From the NCBI RefSeq assembly GCF_024198235.1, contig NZ_JAKCFB010000001.1:186001-250000 (forward strand): 64,000 nt of DNA, read 5' to 3'. The notes below the pieces were generated by a model. The model saw nothing but the letters and a program-made list of their open reading frames with translations, had not been told where the DNA came from and did not search any database. Within the stretch, counting starts at the first letter, position 1; each line of letters starts with the position of its first letter. A program made the translations under genes and the position numbers. The stretch comes from Myxococcus dinghuensis. GTDB taxonomy: Bacteria > Myxococcota > Myxococcia > Myxococcales > Myxococcaceae. This document shows, one piece after another, positions 45,343 through 53,277 of the stretch.

Positions 45343-48237
45343 ATGGCGTCTAATCCAGACGCCAGCACCTTCAACAAGTCTCTGGGGTGCCTGTTCCTCC
45401 CTGTCGCGGAGGAGCTGGCATCCTGGTTGACAGGGATTGCTGGCCTCGCCACGGGCGAGCGAGATGTGATTGTCGCGGCGACGCGCGACGCCCTGGAAGA
45501 GGTGCTCTCCAGGAAGCTGGGCCGGATGCTCCTCCTGGAGCTCAACGCCGCGCGGGTGACGGGACGGCTGAAGGGCGAGGACGCGGAGGGCCGCTGGGCC
45601 CAGTTCGTGGCGCTCTCCTCCCAGCGCGCCTTCTGGGACGAGCAGGCCGCGAACTATCCGACGATGCTGCCCCGGGTGGAGCGCATCGTGCGCAACCGGT
45701 GCGACGCGGCGCACCGCTTCGCCCAGCGCTGGGTGGAGGACCGCCCGCGGTTGGACTCCCTGTGGGGTGGGAGCGTGGGCGCGCTGACGGAGGTCTCCTT
45801 CGGCGCGGGCGACAGTCACCTGGGTGGCCAGACGGTGGTGCTCGTGCGGTGCGAGGGTGGGCGGCTGGTCTACAAGCCCCGGTCGGTGGCCGTGGACGCG
45901 GCGCTGCGCCAGTTCCTGCTGGAGCTGTCACCCCACCACGAAGGGGGGCTGTCCATCCGGGTTCCCCGGGTGTTGGAGCGCGAGACGCATGGCTGGGCGG
46001 AGTTCATCCCGCATCGCTATTCGGACGGGGAGGCGGAGCTCCGAGGCTTCTACCGAGGCGTGGGCCACTGGCTGGCGGTGATGCGGTTGGTGAGTGGCAG
46101 CGACCTGCACGCGGAGAACGTCATCGCCGCGGGGGACGCGCCCGTGGTGGTGGACTGCGAGACCCTGTTCACGCCGAAGGTGAAGGCCTTCCCCTCCGGG
46201 TTGGGCGAGGCGATGGACCGCGCCATCGAGCAGGTGAACGGCTCCGTCTTGATGACGGGCATGCTCCCTGGCCGGGGCATGGGGTTGGGGTGGCGCGGCG
46301 TGGACAACTCGTCGGTGGGGATGCTGCCGGGCCAGCAGCCCCGGTATCAGATGCCGGGCATCGTCAACGAGGGGACGGACCGCGCGCGCGTGGGGCTGAC
46401 GCCGGTGGAGATGCGCCCATCGCAGAACCACCCCAGCCAGAAGCCGGCGCTGGACCAGTACTGGCCCCAGGTGCTCGAGGGCTTCGATGCCCTGACGGCG
46501 ACGCTGCGGCGGCTCGACGCCGAGGGCGCGCTGGCGAACCTGCTGGCTCCCTTCAAGCGCTGCCGCATCCGCGTCGTGCTCCGCGCCACGGAGGTGTACG
46601 CGGAGCTGGCCCGCATGCTGTGGCACCCGGTGTCGCTGCACAAGGACGGCCCCGCGCGGGCGCGTGCCAACGACCTGCTGACGAAGATGGCGGGCAACGT
46701 GTCGAGCGCGCCTTCCGCTCCGGACGTCATCGCGGGCGAGGTGGAGGAGCTGCTCGAGGGAGACATCCCCTGCTTCACCGCCCTGGCGAGCGAGGGCCGG
46801 TTGGAGGGGCCCCGGGGCACGCGCTGGCTGCCGCCGACGGATCTGGTGGACGCGGCGTTGAAGCACTGGCGCGAGGGGGACTTCGTGCTCGAGCGCAACG
46901 TCATCCAGTCCACCCTGGTCAGCGCGTACATCAACGATGGCTGGATGCCGGAAGAGCTGTCGCTGCGGCCCCGGCGCGTGCGCGAGGACTCGCTCGACAC
47001 GCGCCGCCGCAAGCTCGCGGCGGACATCATGCGCCGGCTGGTCGCCACGGCGATCCACGGCGGCGACGGAACGGTCACGTGGATCGCCCCCATCCTTGGA
47101 CAGACGGGCTGGGCGGTCCAGCCGTTGGAGCCCGACTTGTACGGCGGCTCCTCCGGGGTCGCCGTGCTCGTGGGCGCCTACTTGCGGGAGGTCGCGCGGG
47201 GCAGGGCCGACGGCGTCGAGGGCGCGGAAGCGCTCCTGAAGGCGTCCCTGCGCACGCTGGACCTGGGCGAGGAGCGGCGCGCGGCGATGCTCGAGGGGCT
47301 CAAGGGCGTGCGCGTCCGGCCTCCCACCGCGGGTGGCTACATCGGCCTGGGGTCGCAGATCTGGGCGCGGCTGCTGCTGGCCGACTGGGCGCTGGACGGT
47401 GGGGAGGGCTTGTCGCGCGCGGAGGCGCTCGCCGAGGGCATCCCCGCCGCCGCGGAGAAGGACGAACTCGACGACGTCCTGTCCGGCAAGGCGGGGGCCA
47501 TCGTCCCGCTCCTCTCGCTCATGCGCAGGACCGGGAACACGCGCTACCTCGACATGGCCCGGGCGCTCGGGGACGCGCTGTGCCAGCGGGCACGGCGCGA
47601 CGGGGACACCGCCTGCTGGCCCAACGCGGACCAGTGGCCGGAGGGGGTGGGCGGCTATGTCCATGGCGTCACCGGCATCGGCTGGGTGCTGACCCTGCTG
47701 GCCCGCGCCACCGGGGAGGGCCGCTACGCGGAGACGGCCCGCGCCGCGTTCGCCTTCGAGGAGAACCTCTACGACGAGCAGGCGCGGGGCTGGCGCGACC
47801 TGCGCGGGCTCGAGGGGGCGCCGACGGCGGCGGCGTGGTGCCATGGCGCGGTGGGGATCGGCCTGGCCCACCTGGACCTGGACCCCACGCTGTCCCAACC
47901 GCACACGCGGGTGATGCTGCGCCGGGCGGCGGGGGCCACGTATCGCCAGGGGCTCGGATGGAACCACTGCGCCTGCCATGGTGACACGGGGGCCTGGGAG
48001 CTGCTGGAGCGGGCCATCGCCCTGGGCGAGGGCCCCGAGGGCGTGTCGCGGGAGCAGCTCCTCGCGTCCATCCTCACGAGCATCGAGGACCACGGGCCGT
48101 CCTGCGGCCTCGCGCGCAACGCCTTCGTCCCGGGCCTGCTGCCGGGGCTGGGCGGCGTGGTGTACCAACTGCTGCGCGCGCACCCCGAACACGCGCTCCC
48201 CTCCATCCTCGTCCTGGGGGGAGGCGCGGCGTCCTGA
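45343..48237 (+). CDS. lanM: Class II lanthipeptide synthetase LanM
   Basis: A 964-residue bifunctional enzyme. The N-terminal dehydratase (DUF4135) has YKPRSVAVDAALRQF and the kinase-like SGSDLHAENVIAAGD (about 251-265) and VVVDCETLF (about 268-276), used to phosphorylate Ser/Thr and eliminate phosphate. The C-terminal LanC-like cyclase has the zinc ligands Cys833 (WCHG), Cys878 and His879 (CACHG). It would convert the upstream peptide to a polycyclic lanthipeptide. The ATG at 45343 follows a GTG at 45340; either could start, with no separate ribosome-binding site, so coupling to the precursor is likely. Confidence 0.94.
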   Translation: MASNPDASTFNKSLGCLFLPVAEELASWLTGIAGLATGERDVIVAATRDALEEVLSRKLGRMLLLELNAARVTGRLKGEDAEGRWAQFVALSSQRAFWDEQAANYPTMLPRVERIVRNRCDAAHRFAQRWVEDRPRLDSLWGGSVGALTEVSFGAGDSHLGGQTVVLVRCEGGRLVYKPRSVAVDAALRQFLLELSPHHEGGLSIRVPRVLERETHGWAEFIPHRYSDGEAELRGFYRGVGHWLAVMRLVSGSDLHAENVIAAGDAPVVVDCETLFTPKVKAFPSGLGEAMDRAIEQVNGSVLMTGMLPGRGMGLGWRGVDNSSVGMLPGQQPRYQMPGIVNEGTDRARVGLTPVEMRPSQNHPSQKPALDQYWPQVLEGFDALTATLRRLDAEGALANLLAPFKRCRIRVVLRATEVYAELARMLWHPVSLHKDGPARARANDLLTKMAGNVSSAPSAPDVIAGEVEELLEGDIPCFTALASEGRLEGPRGTRWLPPTDLVDAALKHWREGDFVLERNVIQSTLVSAYINDGWMPEELSLRPRRVREDSLDTRRRKLAADIMRRLVATAIHGGDGTVTWIAPILGQTGWAVQPLEPDLYGGSSGVAVLVGAYLREVARGRADGVEGAEALLKASLRTLDLGEERRAAMLEGLKGVRVRPPTAGGYIGLGSQIWARLLLADWALDGGEGLSRAEALAEGIPAAAEKDELDDVLSGKAGAIVPLLSLMRRTGNTRYLDMARALGDALCQRARRDGDTACWPNADQWPEGVGGYVHGVTGIGWVLTLLARATGEGRYAETARAAFAFEENLYDEQARGWRDLRGLEGAPTAAAWCHGAVGIGLAHLDLDPTLSQPHTRVMLRRAAGATYRQGLGWNHCACHGDTGAWELLERAIALGEGPEGVSREQLLASILTSIEDHGPSCGLARNAFVPGLLPGLGGVVYQLLRAHPEHALPSILVLGGGAAS

Positions 48238-50126
48238 GCACCGAGACCCCTCCACTCGAGATCGAGCGGCCGTACTGGCACCTGGAAGCGAAGGAGGGGG
48301 ACGGCGCGGGCCTGGGGGCGTTGGTCCGGCGCGTGGTGGGCGCCCTCCGCCCGGCGGTCGCCGTCCTGCGCCGGGCGGCGCCCCGGGCCGCGCTCGGCGT
48401 CCTCGTCTCGCCGCTCCTGGCGGGCGTGGCGACGGCGGCCGGGCTGCTGCTGACGACGGAGGTCCTGGGCATCCTGCTCGGTGACGCGCCGCTCGCCGAG
48501 CGGCCCCGCGCGGCGCTGACGCCGCTGCTCCTGCTCCTGGGGGTGCAGGTCGCGCGGCTGGGGATGGAGGCGGCGACGACGGCGCTGACCGCGTACCTGA
48601 CGCCGCGCGTCCACCAGGTGGCGGAGGAGGCGCTGTTCCGGGTCGGCCTCCAGGTGGACCTGGTCGCGTTCGACGACCCGGCCTTCTACGACCGGCTCAT
48701 GCGGGCGAGGGACCGGGGCATCATGCACCTGGATGGCGTCACGGCGCTGCTCGCGGAGGCGCTCGGCGCGGTGTTCGCGGTGGGCGGCGCGACGCTGGCG
48801 CTGCTGTGGCTGCACCCGCTGCTCGTGGCGCTGTTGGTCGTGGCGCTGCTGCCGGAGGCGTGGGCCGCCTTCCAATCCGCCCGGTATCAGTATGCCGGCA
48901 TGCCGACGAGCATCACCCTGGCCCGGCAGGTCCAGATGCTGGAGGCGCTGGCCACCTACCGGGAGCCCGCGCCGGAGCTTCGCGCCAACCAGGCGCAGGA
49001 CTACGTGTTGTCCGAGTACCGCCGCGTCTCCCTGGCGCTCCAGGAGCACCTGGTGCGGGTGGGGATGGCCAGCGCGCGGGTGACGGTGGTGGGGCGGGTG
49101 TTGTCGGGCGTGGGGCTCGTCGCCGTCTTCGCGGCGCTGGGGTGGATGCTGCACGCAGGGGGCCTGGGGCTCGCGGTGGCGGGGACCGCCGTCATCGCCA
49201 TCCGCGGCGCGGCGGCGGCGATCGCCCGGCTGATGCAACTGGTCCACCAGCTCGTGGAGAAGGGCCTCTACATCAGCGACTACCAGGAGTTCATCGACCT
49301 CGCCTCGCCGCGCCCGCTCGCCGAGGGGCTGGTCGACGCGCCGGCGGTGCCCGGCCGCATCGCGCTCGAGGACGTGAGCTTCTCCTACCCCGGCGCGGAC
49401 GGACGTCAGGCGCTGCGCGACATCTCGTTCTCCATCGAGGCGGGGCAGAGCATCGCGCTGGTGGGCGAGAACGGCTCCGGCAAGAGCACGCTGGCGAGGC
49501 TCATCGGCGGGCTCTACCGCCCCAGCGCGGGGCGCATCCACTGGGACGGCGTGGACGTGACGCGGATGGTGCCGGAGTCGGTGTCGGACCGCGTGGTGAT
49601 GGTGCTCCAGGACCCCATCCGCTGGCCCCGGACGGCGCGGGAGAACGTGCGGCTGGGGCGCCACCAGCGGGAGGACCCGGACTCGCGCGCGTTGCTGTCG
49701 GCCGCGGAGCTGTCCCGCGCGGACGAGGTCGTCCAGACGCTGCCCAGGGGCTGGGAGACCCTGCTGTCGCGGGAGTTCCAGGGCGGCCAGGACCTGTCGG
49801 GTGGACAGTGGCAGCGGCTGGCCGTGGCGCGGGGGCTGTATCGCGACGCGCCCGTCGTCATCCTCGACGAGCCCACGGCGCCGTTGGACGCGAAGGCGGA
49901 ACATGCCGTGTACGAGTCGCTGCGGCTGCTGGCGCGCAACCGCACCGTGATTCTCATCACCCACCGGCTGGCGAGCGTCCGCAACGCCGACCGCATCCTG
50001 TTCCTGGAGCGCGGGGCCCTGGTCGAGCAGGGCACCCACGAGGAGCTGATGCGGATGAATGGACGCTACGCGGGCCTCTATCGTCTGCAGACCCGACTCC
50101 ATGGACTCGATGACGAAGCGCAGTGA
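48234..50126 (+). CDS. Peptidase-less ABC exporter of the lanthipeptide cluster, probable CTG start
   Basis: A 630-residue half-transporter: TM domain with about six helices in residues 35-330, then an ATPase domain with VGENGSGKSTLARLI (Walker A), LSGGQWQRLAVARGL (signature) and VVILDEPTAPLD (Walker B). No C39 peptidase domain precedes the membrane part, unlike LanT proteins that cut double-Gly leaders. No ATG, GTG or TTG exists before 48321 in this frame. A CTG at 48234 overlaps the lanM stop (CTGA), has GGGGGAGG nine bases upstream, and adds a soluble head (STETPPLEIERPYWHLE). TTG at 48321 lacks a nearby site, so CTG is preferred. Confidence 0.85.
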   Translation: MSTETPPLEIERPYWHLEAKEGDGAGLGALVRRVVGALRPAVAVLRRAAPRAALGVLVSPLLAGVATAAGLLLTTEVLGILLGDAPLAERPRAALTPLLLLLGVQVARLGMEAATTALTAYLTPRVHQVAEEALFRVGLQVDLVAFDDPAFYDRLMRARDRGIMHLDGVTALLAEALGAVFAVGGATLALLWLHPLLVALLVVALLPEAWAAFQSARYQYAGMPTSITLARQVQMLEALATYREPAPELRANQAQDYVLSEYRRVSLALQEHLVRVGMASARVTVVGRVLSGVGLVAVFAALGWMLHAGGLGLAVAGTAVIAIRGAAAAIARLMQLVHQLVEKGLYISDYQEFIDLASPRPLAEGLVDAPAVPGRIALEDVSFSYPGADGRQALRDISFSIEAGQSIALVGENGSGKSTLARLIGGLYRPSAGRIHWDGVDVTRMVPESVSDRVVMVLQDPIRWPRTARENVRLGRHQREDPDSRALLSAAELSRADEVVQTLPRGWETLLSREFQGGQDLSGGQWQRLAVARGLYRDAPVVILDEPTAPLDAKAEHAVYESLRLLARNRTVILITHRLASVRNADRILFLERGALVEQGTHEELMRMNGRYAGLYRLQTRLHGLDDEAQ

Positions 50127-51552
50127 GGCCGGGGTGTCCGCCCGGGACGTCGACTGGGCCCCGCTGAAGCGCGCCCTGGAGGGGGAGGTCATCGTCTCCG
50201 GCGACGCGCGCATGGTGCTCGCCAAGAAGCAGTTCGCCGCCGGACGGCCCCTGCCCATCCCTCACGCCCTCCTCCGTTGCCGGAGCACCGCGGACGTGCG
50301 GCGCGCGCTCGCGTTCCTCGTCGAGCGGGGGCTGCCGTTCGCCGTGCGCAGCGGCGGACACTGCTTCGCGGACCTGTCGTCGAGCGACTCCGCGGTGGTG
50401 GACCTGTCCGACCTGCGCCACGTGGCGCCCCGGGGCGAGCGCGTCTTCGTGGGGCCGGGGGCCCACGCCTCCCGGGTCAGCAAGGCGCTCTCCGCGGTGG
50501 GGCGCGCCATCCCCACCGGAGGGTGTCCGCTCGTCGCGATCGGCGGCATCAGCCTGGTGGGGGGCTTCGGCTACCTGGGGCGCAAGCACGGGCTCGTCGC
50601 GGACCAGGTGGAGCGGCTGGAGATGGTGGGCGCGGATGGCGCGGTGGTCCACGCGAGCCGCGAGGAGGCCGCGGACCTCTTCTGGGCGCTGCGGGGCGCG
50701 GGGGCCGGCAACTTCGGCGTCGTCACGGAGCTGACCTTGCGGACCGTCCCGCTGGCGTCGATCACCATCTGCCACGGCGAGTGGCCGTTGCGCGAGGCGG
50801 CCGCGCTGCTGGAGCTGTGGCAGGAGTTCGCGCCGGAGGCGGACCCCGACATCAACCTGGAGGTGGGGCTGGGGATGGCGGACGACGACGAGACGCCGCC
50901 GTTCGTGAAGCTCTTCGGTGTCCTGCTGGGGGAGGAGGCGCGCGCGAAGGCGTCGCTGGCGCTGCTGGAGCGACACCTGGGGGCGCTCGCCCCGGGCGTG
51001 CGGACCTGGCGGCTGCCACCGCTCTTGGCGGCGGAGTACCTGGTGGGGATGCTCAACCACGTCGCGGAGCCCGCGTGGCTGCCCAGCTTCCCGTACGCGG
51101 ACACGGGCTTCCAGTTCACCCGCTCGGACTTCTTCGAGAAGCGCTTGACGCGCGAGGCCCTCCGCGACTGTGTCGAGCGGCTGGGGGAGGACCGCCGCTA
51201 CGCGGAGGCCCGCGAGGTGGAGTTCATCCCCTGGGGCGGCGCCTACGCGCACGACGACGGCAGCGCCTGCTTCCAGCACCGGGGCGCGCGGCTGTTGATT
51301 CGCCACACGGGCATGGTGGGGACGCGCTCGACGGACGCGCTGCGCGCCCACGTCCGGCAATGGGTGGAGGCGTCTCGGGCGGCCGTGCAGCCGCTCGCCA
51401 ACGGCCGCGTCTACCAGGGGTATGCCGACACGGGGCTGGGGGATTGGGCCGGGGCCTACTACGGCGACCGCTACGCGCGGCTCCAGGCGGTGAAGCGCAA
51501 GTACGACCCCACGGGCGTCTTCCAGCACGCGCAGTCCATCCGTCCCGGCTGA
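50101..51552 (+). CDS. BBE-like FAD-dependent oxidase, putative lanthipeptide tailoring enzyme
   Basis: A 483-residue flavoenzyme (VAO/BBE family). RSGGHCFADLSSSD contains the His and PTGGCPLVAIGG the Cys for bicovalent FAD attachment; FWALRGAGAGNFGVVTELTL and the C-terminal YGDRYARLQAVKRKYDPTGVF are family hallmarks. It oxidises small molecules using O2. The reading frame overlaps the ABC transporter end by 26 bp; ATGs at 50101 and 50110 are both possible, neither with a clear ribosome-binding site. Position after the exporter suggests that it acts on the lanthipeptide or belongs to its operon. Confidence 0.88.
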   Translation: MDSMTKRSEAGVSARDVDWAPLKRALEGEVIVSGDARMVLAKKQFAAGRPLPIPHALLRCRSTADVRRALAFLVERGLPFAVRSGGHCFADLSSSDSAVVDLSDLRHVAPRGERVFVGPGAHASRVSKALSAVGRAIPTGGCPLVAIGGISLVGGFGYLGRKHGLVADQVERLEMVGADGAVVHASREEAADLFWALRGAGAGNFGVVTELTLRTVPLASITICHGEWPLREAAALLELWQEFAPEADPDINLEVGLGMADDDETPPFVKLFGVLLGEEARAKASLALLERHLGALAPGVRTWRLPPLLAAEYLVGMLNHVAEPAWLPSFPYADTGFQFTRSDFFEKRLTREALRDCVERLGEDRRYAEAREVEFIPWGGAYAHDDGSACFQHRGARLLIRHTGMVGTRSTDALRAHVRQWVEASRAAVQPLANGRVYQGYADTGLGDWAGAYYGDRYARLQAVKRKYDPTGVFQHAQSIRPG

Positions 51553-51603
51553 CCGGGGCCGGGGAGGGCGCGCGCACCCCGTCCGGTGTCCTACGCTCCA
51601 CGC

Positions 51604-51873
51604 ATGTGCCGGAACATCAAGCCGCTGTTCAACTTCTCGCCGCCCGCCACGGATGACGACATCCGCGCCGCCGCCCTGCAGTTCGTCCGGAAGATCGCCG
51701 GGACGCGCAAGCCGTCGAAGCAGAACACCGACGCGTTCGAGGTCGCCGTGGAGGAGATCTTCCTGAGCTCGAAACGGATGCTGGATGGGCTGGTGGCCTC
51801 GACGCCGCCCAGGGACCGGGCGCGGTTCGAGGAGCTCAAGCGCCTGAAGTATCGAAAGGCCGACGCCCGCTGA
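51604..51873 (+). CDS. DUF2277 family protein
   Basis: An 89-residue protein with MCRNIKPLFNFSPPATDDDI at the N-terminus and LKRLKYRKADAR at the end. The MCRNIK start and basic tail are diagnostic of DUF2277. The first Cys and the many charged residues suggest a small nucleic-acid or protein-binding role, but none is established. It lies 52 bp after the flavoenzyme and may belong to its transcript. Confidence 0.85.
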   Translation: MCRNIKPLFNFSPPATDDDIRAAALQFVRKIAGTRKPSKQNTDAFEVAVEEIFLSSKRMLDGLVASTPPRDRARFEELKRLKYRKADAR

Positions 51874-51936
51874 GGACGCCGCCTCCCCGTCGTCGGGAGC
51901 CGCGGGGGCACGCGCGGGGCGTGCCCCCGGGGGGCT

Positions 51937-52821
51937 TCAGGGCGCGCCCGCGGAGGCGTGCAGCGACGCCTCGGGGGCGACGGACTTCTGCGGCGTCAGC
52001 GCGGTGCGCTGCAGCCAGCCGGCGAGGCCCAGGAGGACCAGGCCGGAGGTGCGCAGCGAGCGCATCAGCTCCGCGGCCTGGGCGGAGTCCCCGGGCAGCA
52101 GCGGCGCCAGCCACACGCGCGCGTCGTAGAGCAGCCACGTGGCGCCGGACAGGCCCATGGCCCACCACACCCACGCCAGCCGGCCCCCGCGCAGCATGTA
52201 CGCGACGCGGAGGATGGGGGCGACCAGGAAGATGGTCGTCATGTCCGCGAGCGTGGAGACGAAGCCGATGACCGTCGAGGGCAGCGACGCGGCGCCGGAC
52301 GCGAGGTTGCGCACCTCGGTGACGAGCGAGGGCACGCCCACCGCGAGCGCCGCCACCGCCGTCACGGCCCACAGCGCCGTGGTGCGCGGCGTGGACTCCG
52401 GCTGGAGGCCGGACTGCTTGTAGGTCAGCGCCAGCAGGATGAGCGCATAGGTGGTGCAGACGTTGGCCAGCACCACGGCGACCATGCGGTAGGGCAGCAG
52501 GGGCGACGACGTGAAGGGGACGTCCGGCACCGTGTGCAGCCAGTAGCTGCGCAGCGCCGCGCTCACCAGGGAGAGGGCCGCGCCCGCCGCGAGCCCGCCC
52601 CAGACCTTGCGCAGGTAGTCCCCGGAGCCGAAGGCGCTCGCCGCGGCGAAGGTGCCGAGGACGGCCAGCAGGCCGCTGCCCCAGCCCGCGACGTCATGGA
52701 CCAGGGGCAGCCGCTCCGGCGCGCTGGTGGCGACCGCGACCAGGTGGGCCAGCTGGAGCGCCACGACGGCGCCGAACCACGGCGCGACGGACGCGGAACG
52801 ACCCGTGCTCTCCGCGCTCAT
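51937..52821 (-). CDS. Multi-pass integral membrane protein of unknown function
   Basis: A 294-residue protein with about seven hydrophobic segments (for example FGAVVALQLAHLVAVAT, GLLAVLGTFAAASAFG, VVLANVCTTYALILLAL, WAVTAVAALAVGVPSLV, STLADMTTIFLVAPIL, LVLLGLAGWL). No family motif is recognised. Its ATG overlaps the TGA of the upstream small gene (ATGA), implying coupled translation. Converges with the DUF2277 gene, 63 bp away. Confidence 0.72.
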   Translation of the reverse strand: MSAESTGRSASVAPWFGAVVALQLAHLVAVATSAPERLPLVHDVAGWGSGLLAVLGTFAAASAFGSGDYLRKVWGGLAAGAALSLVSAALRSYWLHTVPDVPFTSSPLLPYRMVAVVLANVCTTYALILLALTYKQSGLQPESTPRTTALWAVTAVAALAVGVPSLVTEVRNLASGAASLPSTVIGFVSTLADMTTIFLVAPILRVAYMLRGGRLAWVWWAMGLSGATWLLYDARVWLAPLLPGDSAQAAELMRSLRTSGLVLLGLAGWLQRTALTPQKSVAPEASLHASAGAP

Positions 52822-53036
52822 CGCACCTTCTCCAGCGAGGTGGCGATCTCCGCGAGGATGACCTTGGCGTGCAGCGCGCCAATGAACGTGTTGAGCATCG
52901 GTTTGAGGCCTTCGAGCAACTGGGGGAGGTCTTGCGCGGTGACTTGCTCGGGCGGGCGCTTGAGGGCGCGCAGCGCCGCCGTGTGGATGGCCATCTTGGC
53001 GGTGAAGCCGCCGAGCAACGGTTCGAGGTGGCGCAC
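52818..53036 (-). CDS. Small protein coupled to membrane-protein gene; start uncertain
   Basis: A 72-residue protein from a GTG at 53036 (VRHLEPLLGGFTAKMAIHTA). It contains QVTAQDLPQLLEGLKPMLNTFIG and looks like a helical regulatory domain. The in-frame region upstream to a stop at 53112-53114 encodes TILTSSSQTAPPGWHDILVR with no ATG. A GGAG sits eight bases before an ATT (53087) and eleven before a CTG (53084), so a longer product of about 88 residues with an unusual start is possible. Its TGA overlaps the next ATG. Confidence 0.6.
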   Translation of the reverse strand: MRHLEPLLGGFTAKMAIHTAALRALKRPPEQVTAQDLPQLLEGLKPMLNTFIGALHAKVILAEIATSLEKVR

Positions 53037-53143
53037 GAGGATGTCGTGCCAGCCAGGGGGGGCGGTCTGGGAGGACGAGGTCAGAATCGTGAACGCTCCA
53101 GGTGGAGCCCCTTACGCTAGAGCGAATCCCCAAGACATACGAG

Positions 53144-53189
53144 TACCGGCGACGACCGCCCCGAAGATTGGGGGCTGGTTGTGCCGGTA
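53144..53189. other. 46-bp imperfect inverted repeat (18-pair hairpin) in intergenic region
   Basis: Within 53037-53277, TACCGGC (53144-53150) pairs with GCCGGTA (53183-53189), ACGACC (53152-53157) with GGTTGT (53177-53182, one G-U), and GCCCC (53158-53162) with GGGGC (53171-53175); a single base bulges on each side. An outer AGACAT (53133-53138) can pair with ATGTCT (53203-53208). The plus-strand transcript pairs better, since its G-U would be a mismatch on the other strand. No T tract follows. It could be an sRNA, attenuator or terminator. Confidence 0.45.
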
Positions 53190-53277
53190 TTGCCGAGCTG
53201 GCATGTCTATGGACAGACGACTGGTGCGAGGGGCGGGGACGCGCGGTGCTCCGCCCCCGGGCAGGCGGGCGGGCGGC

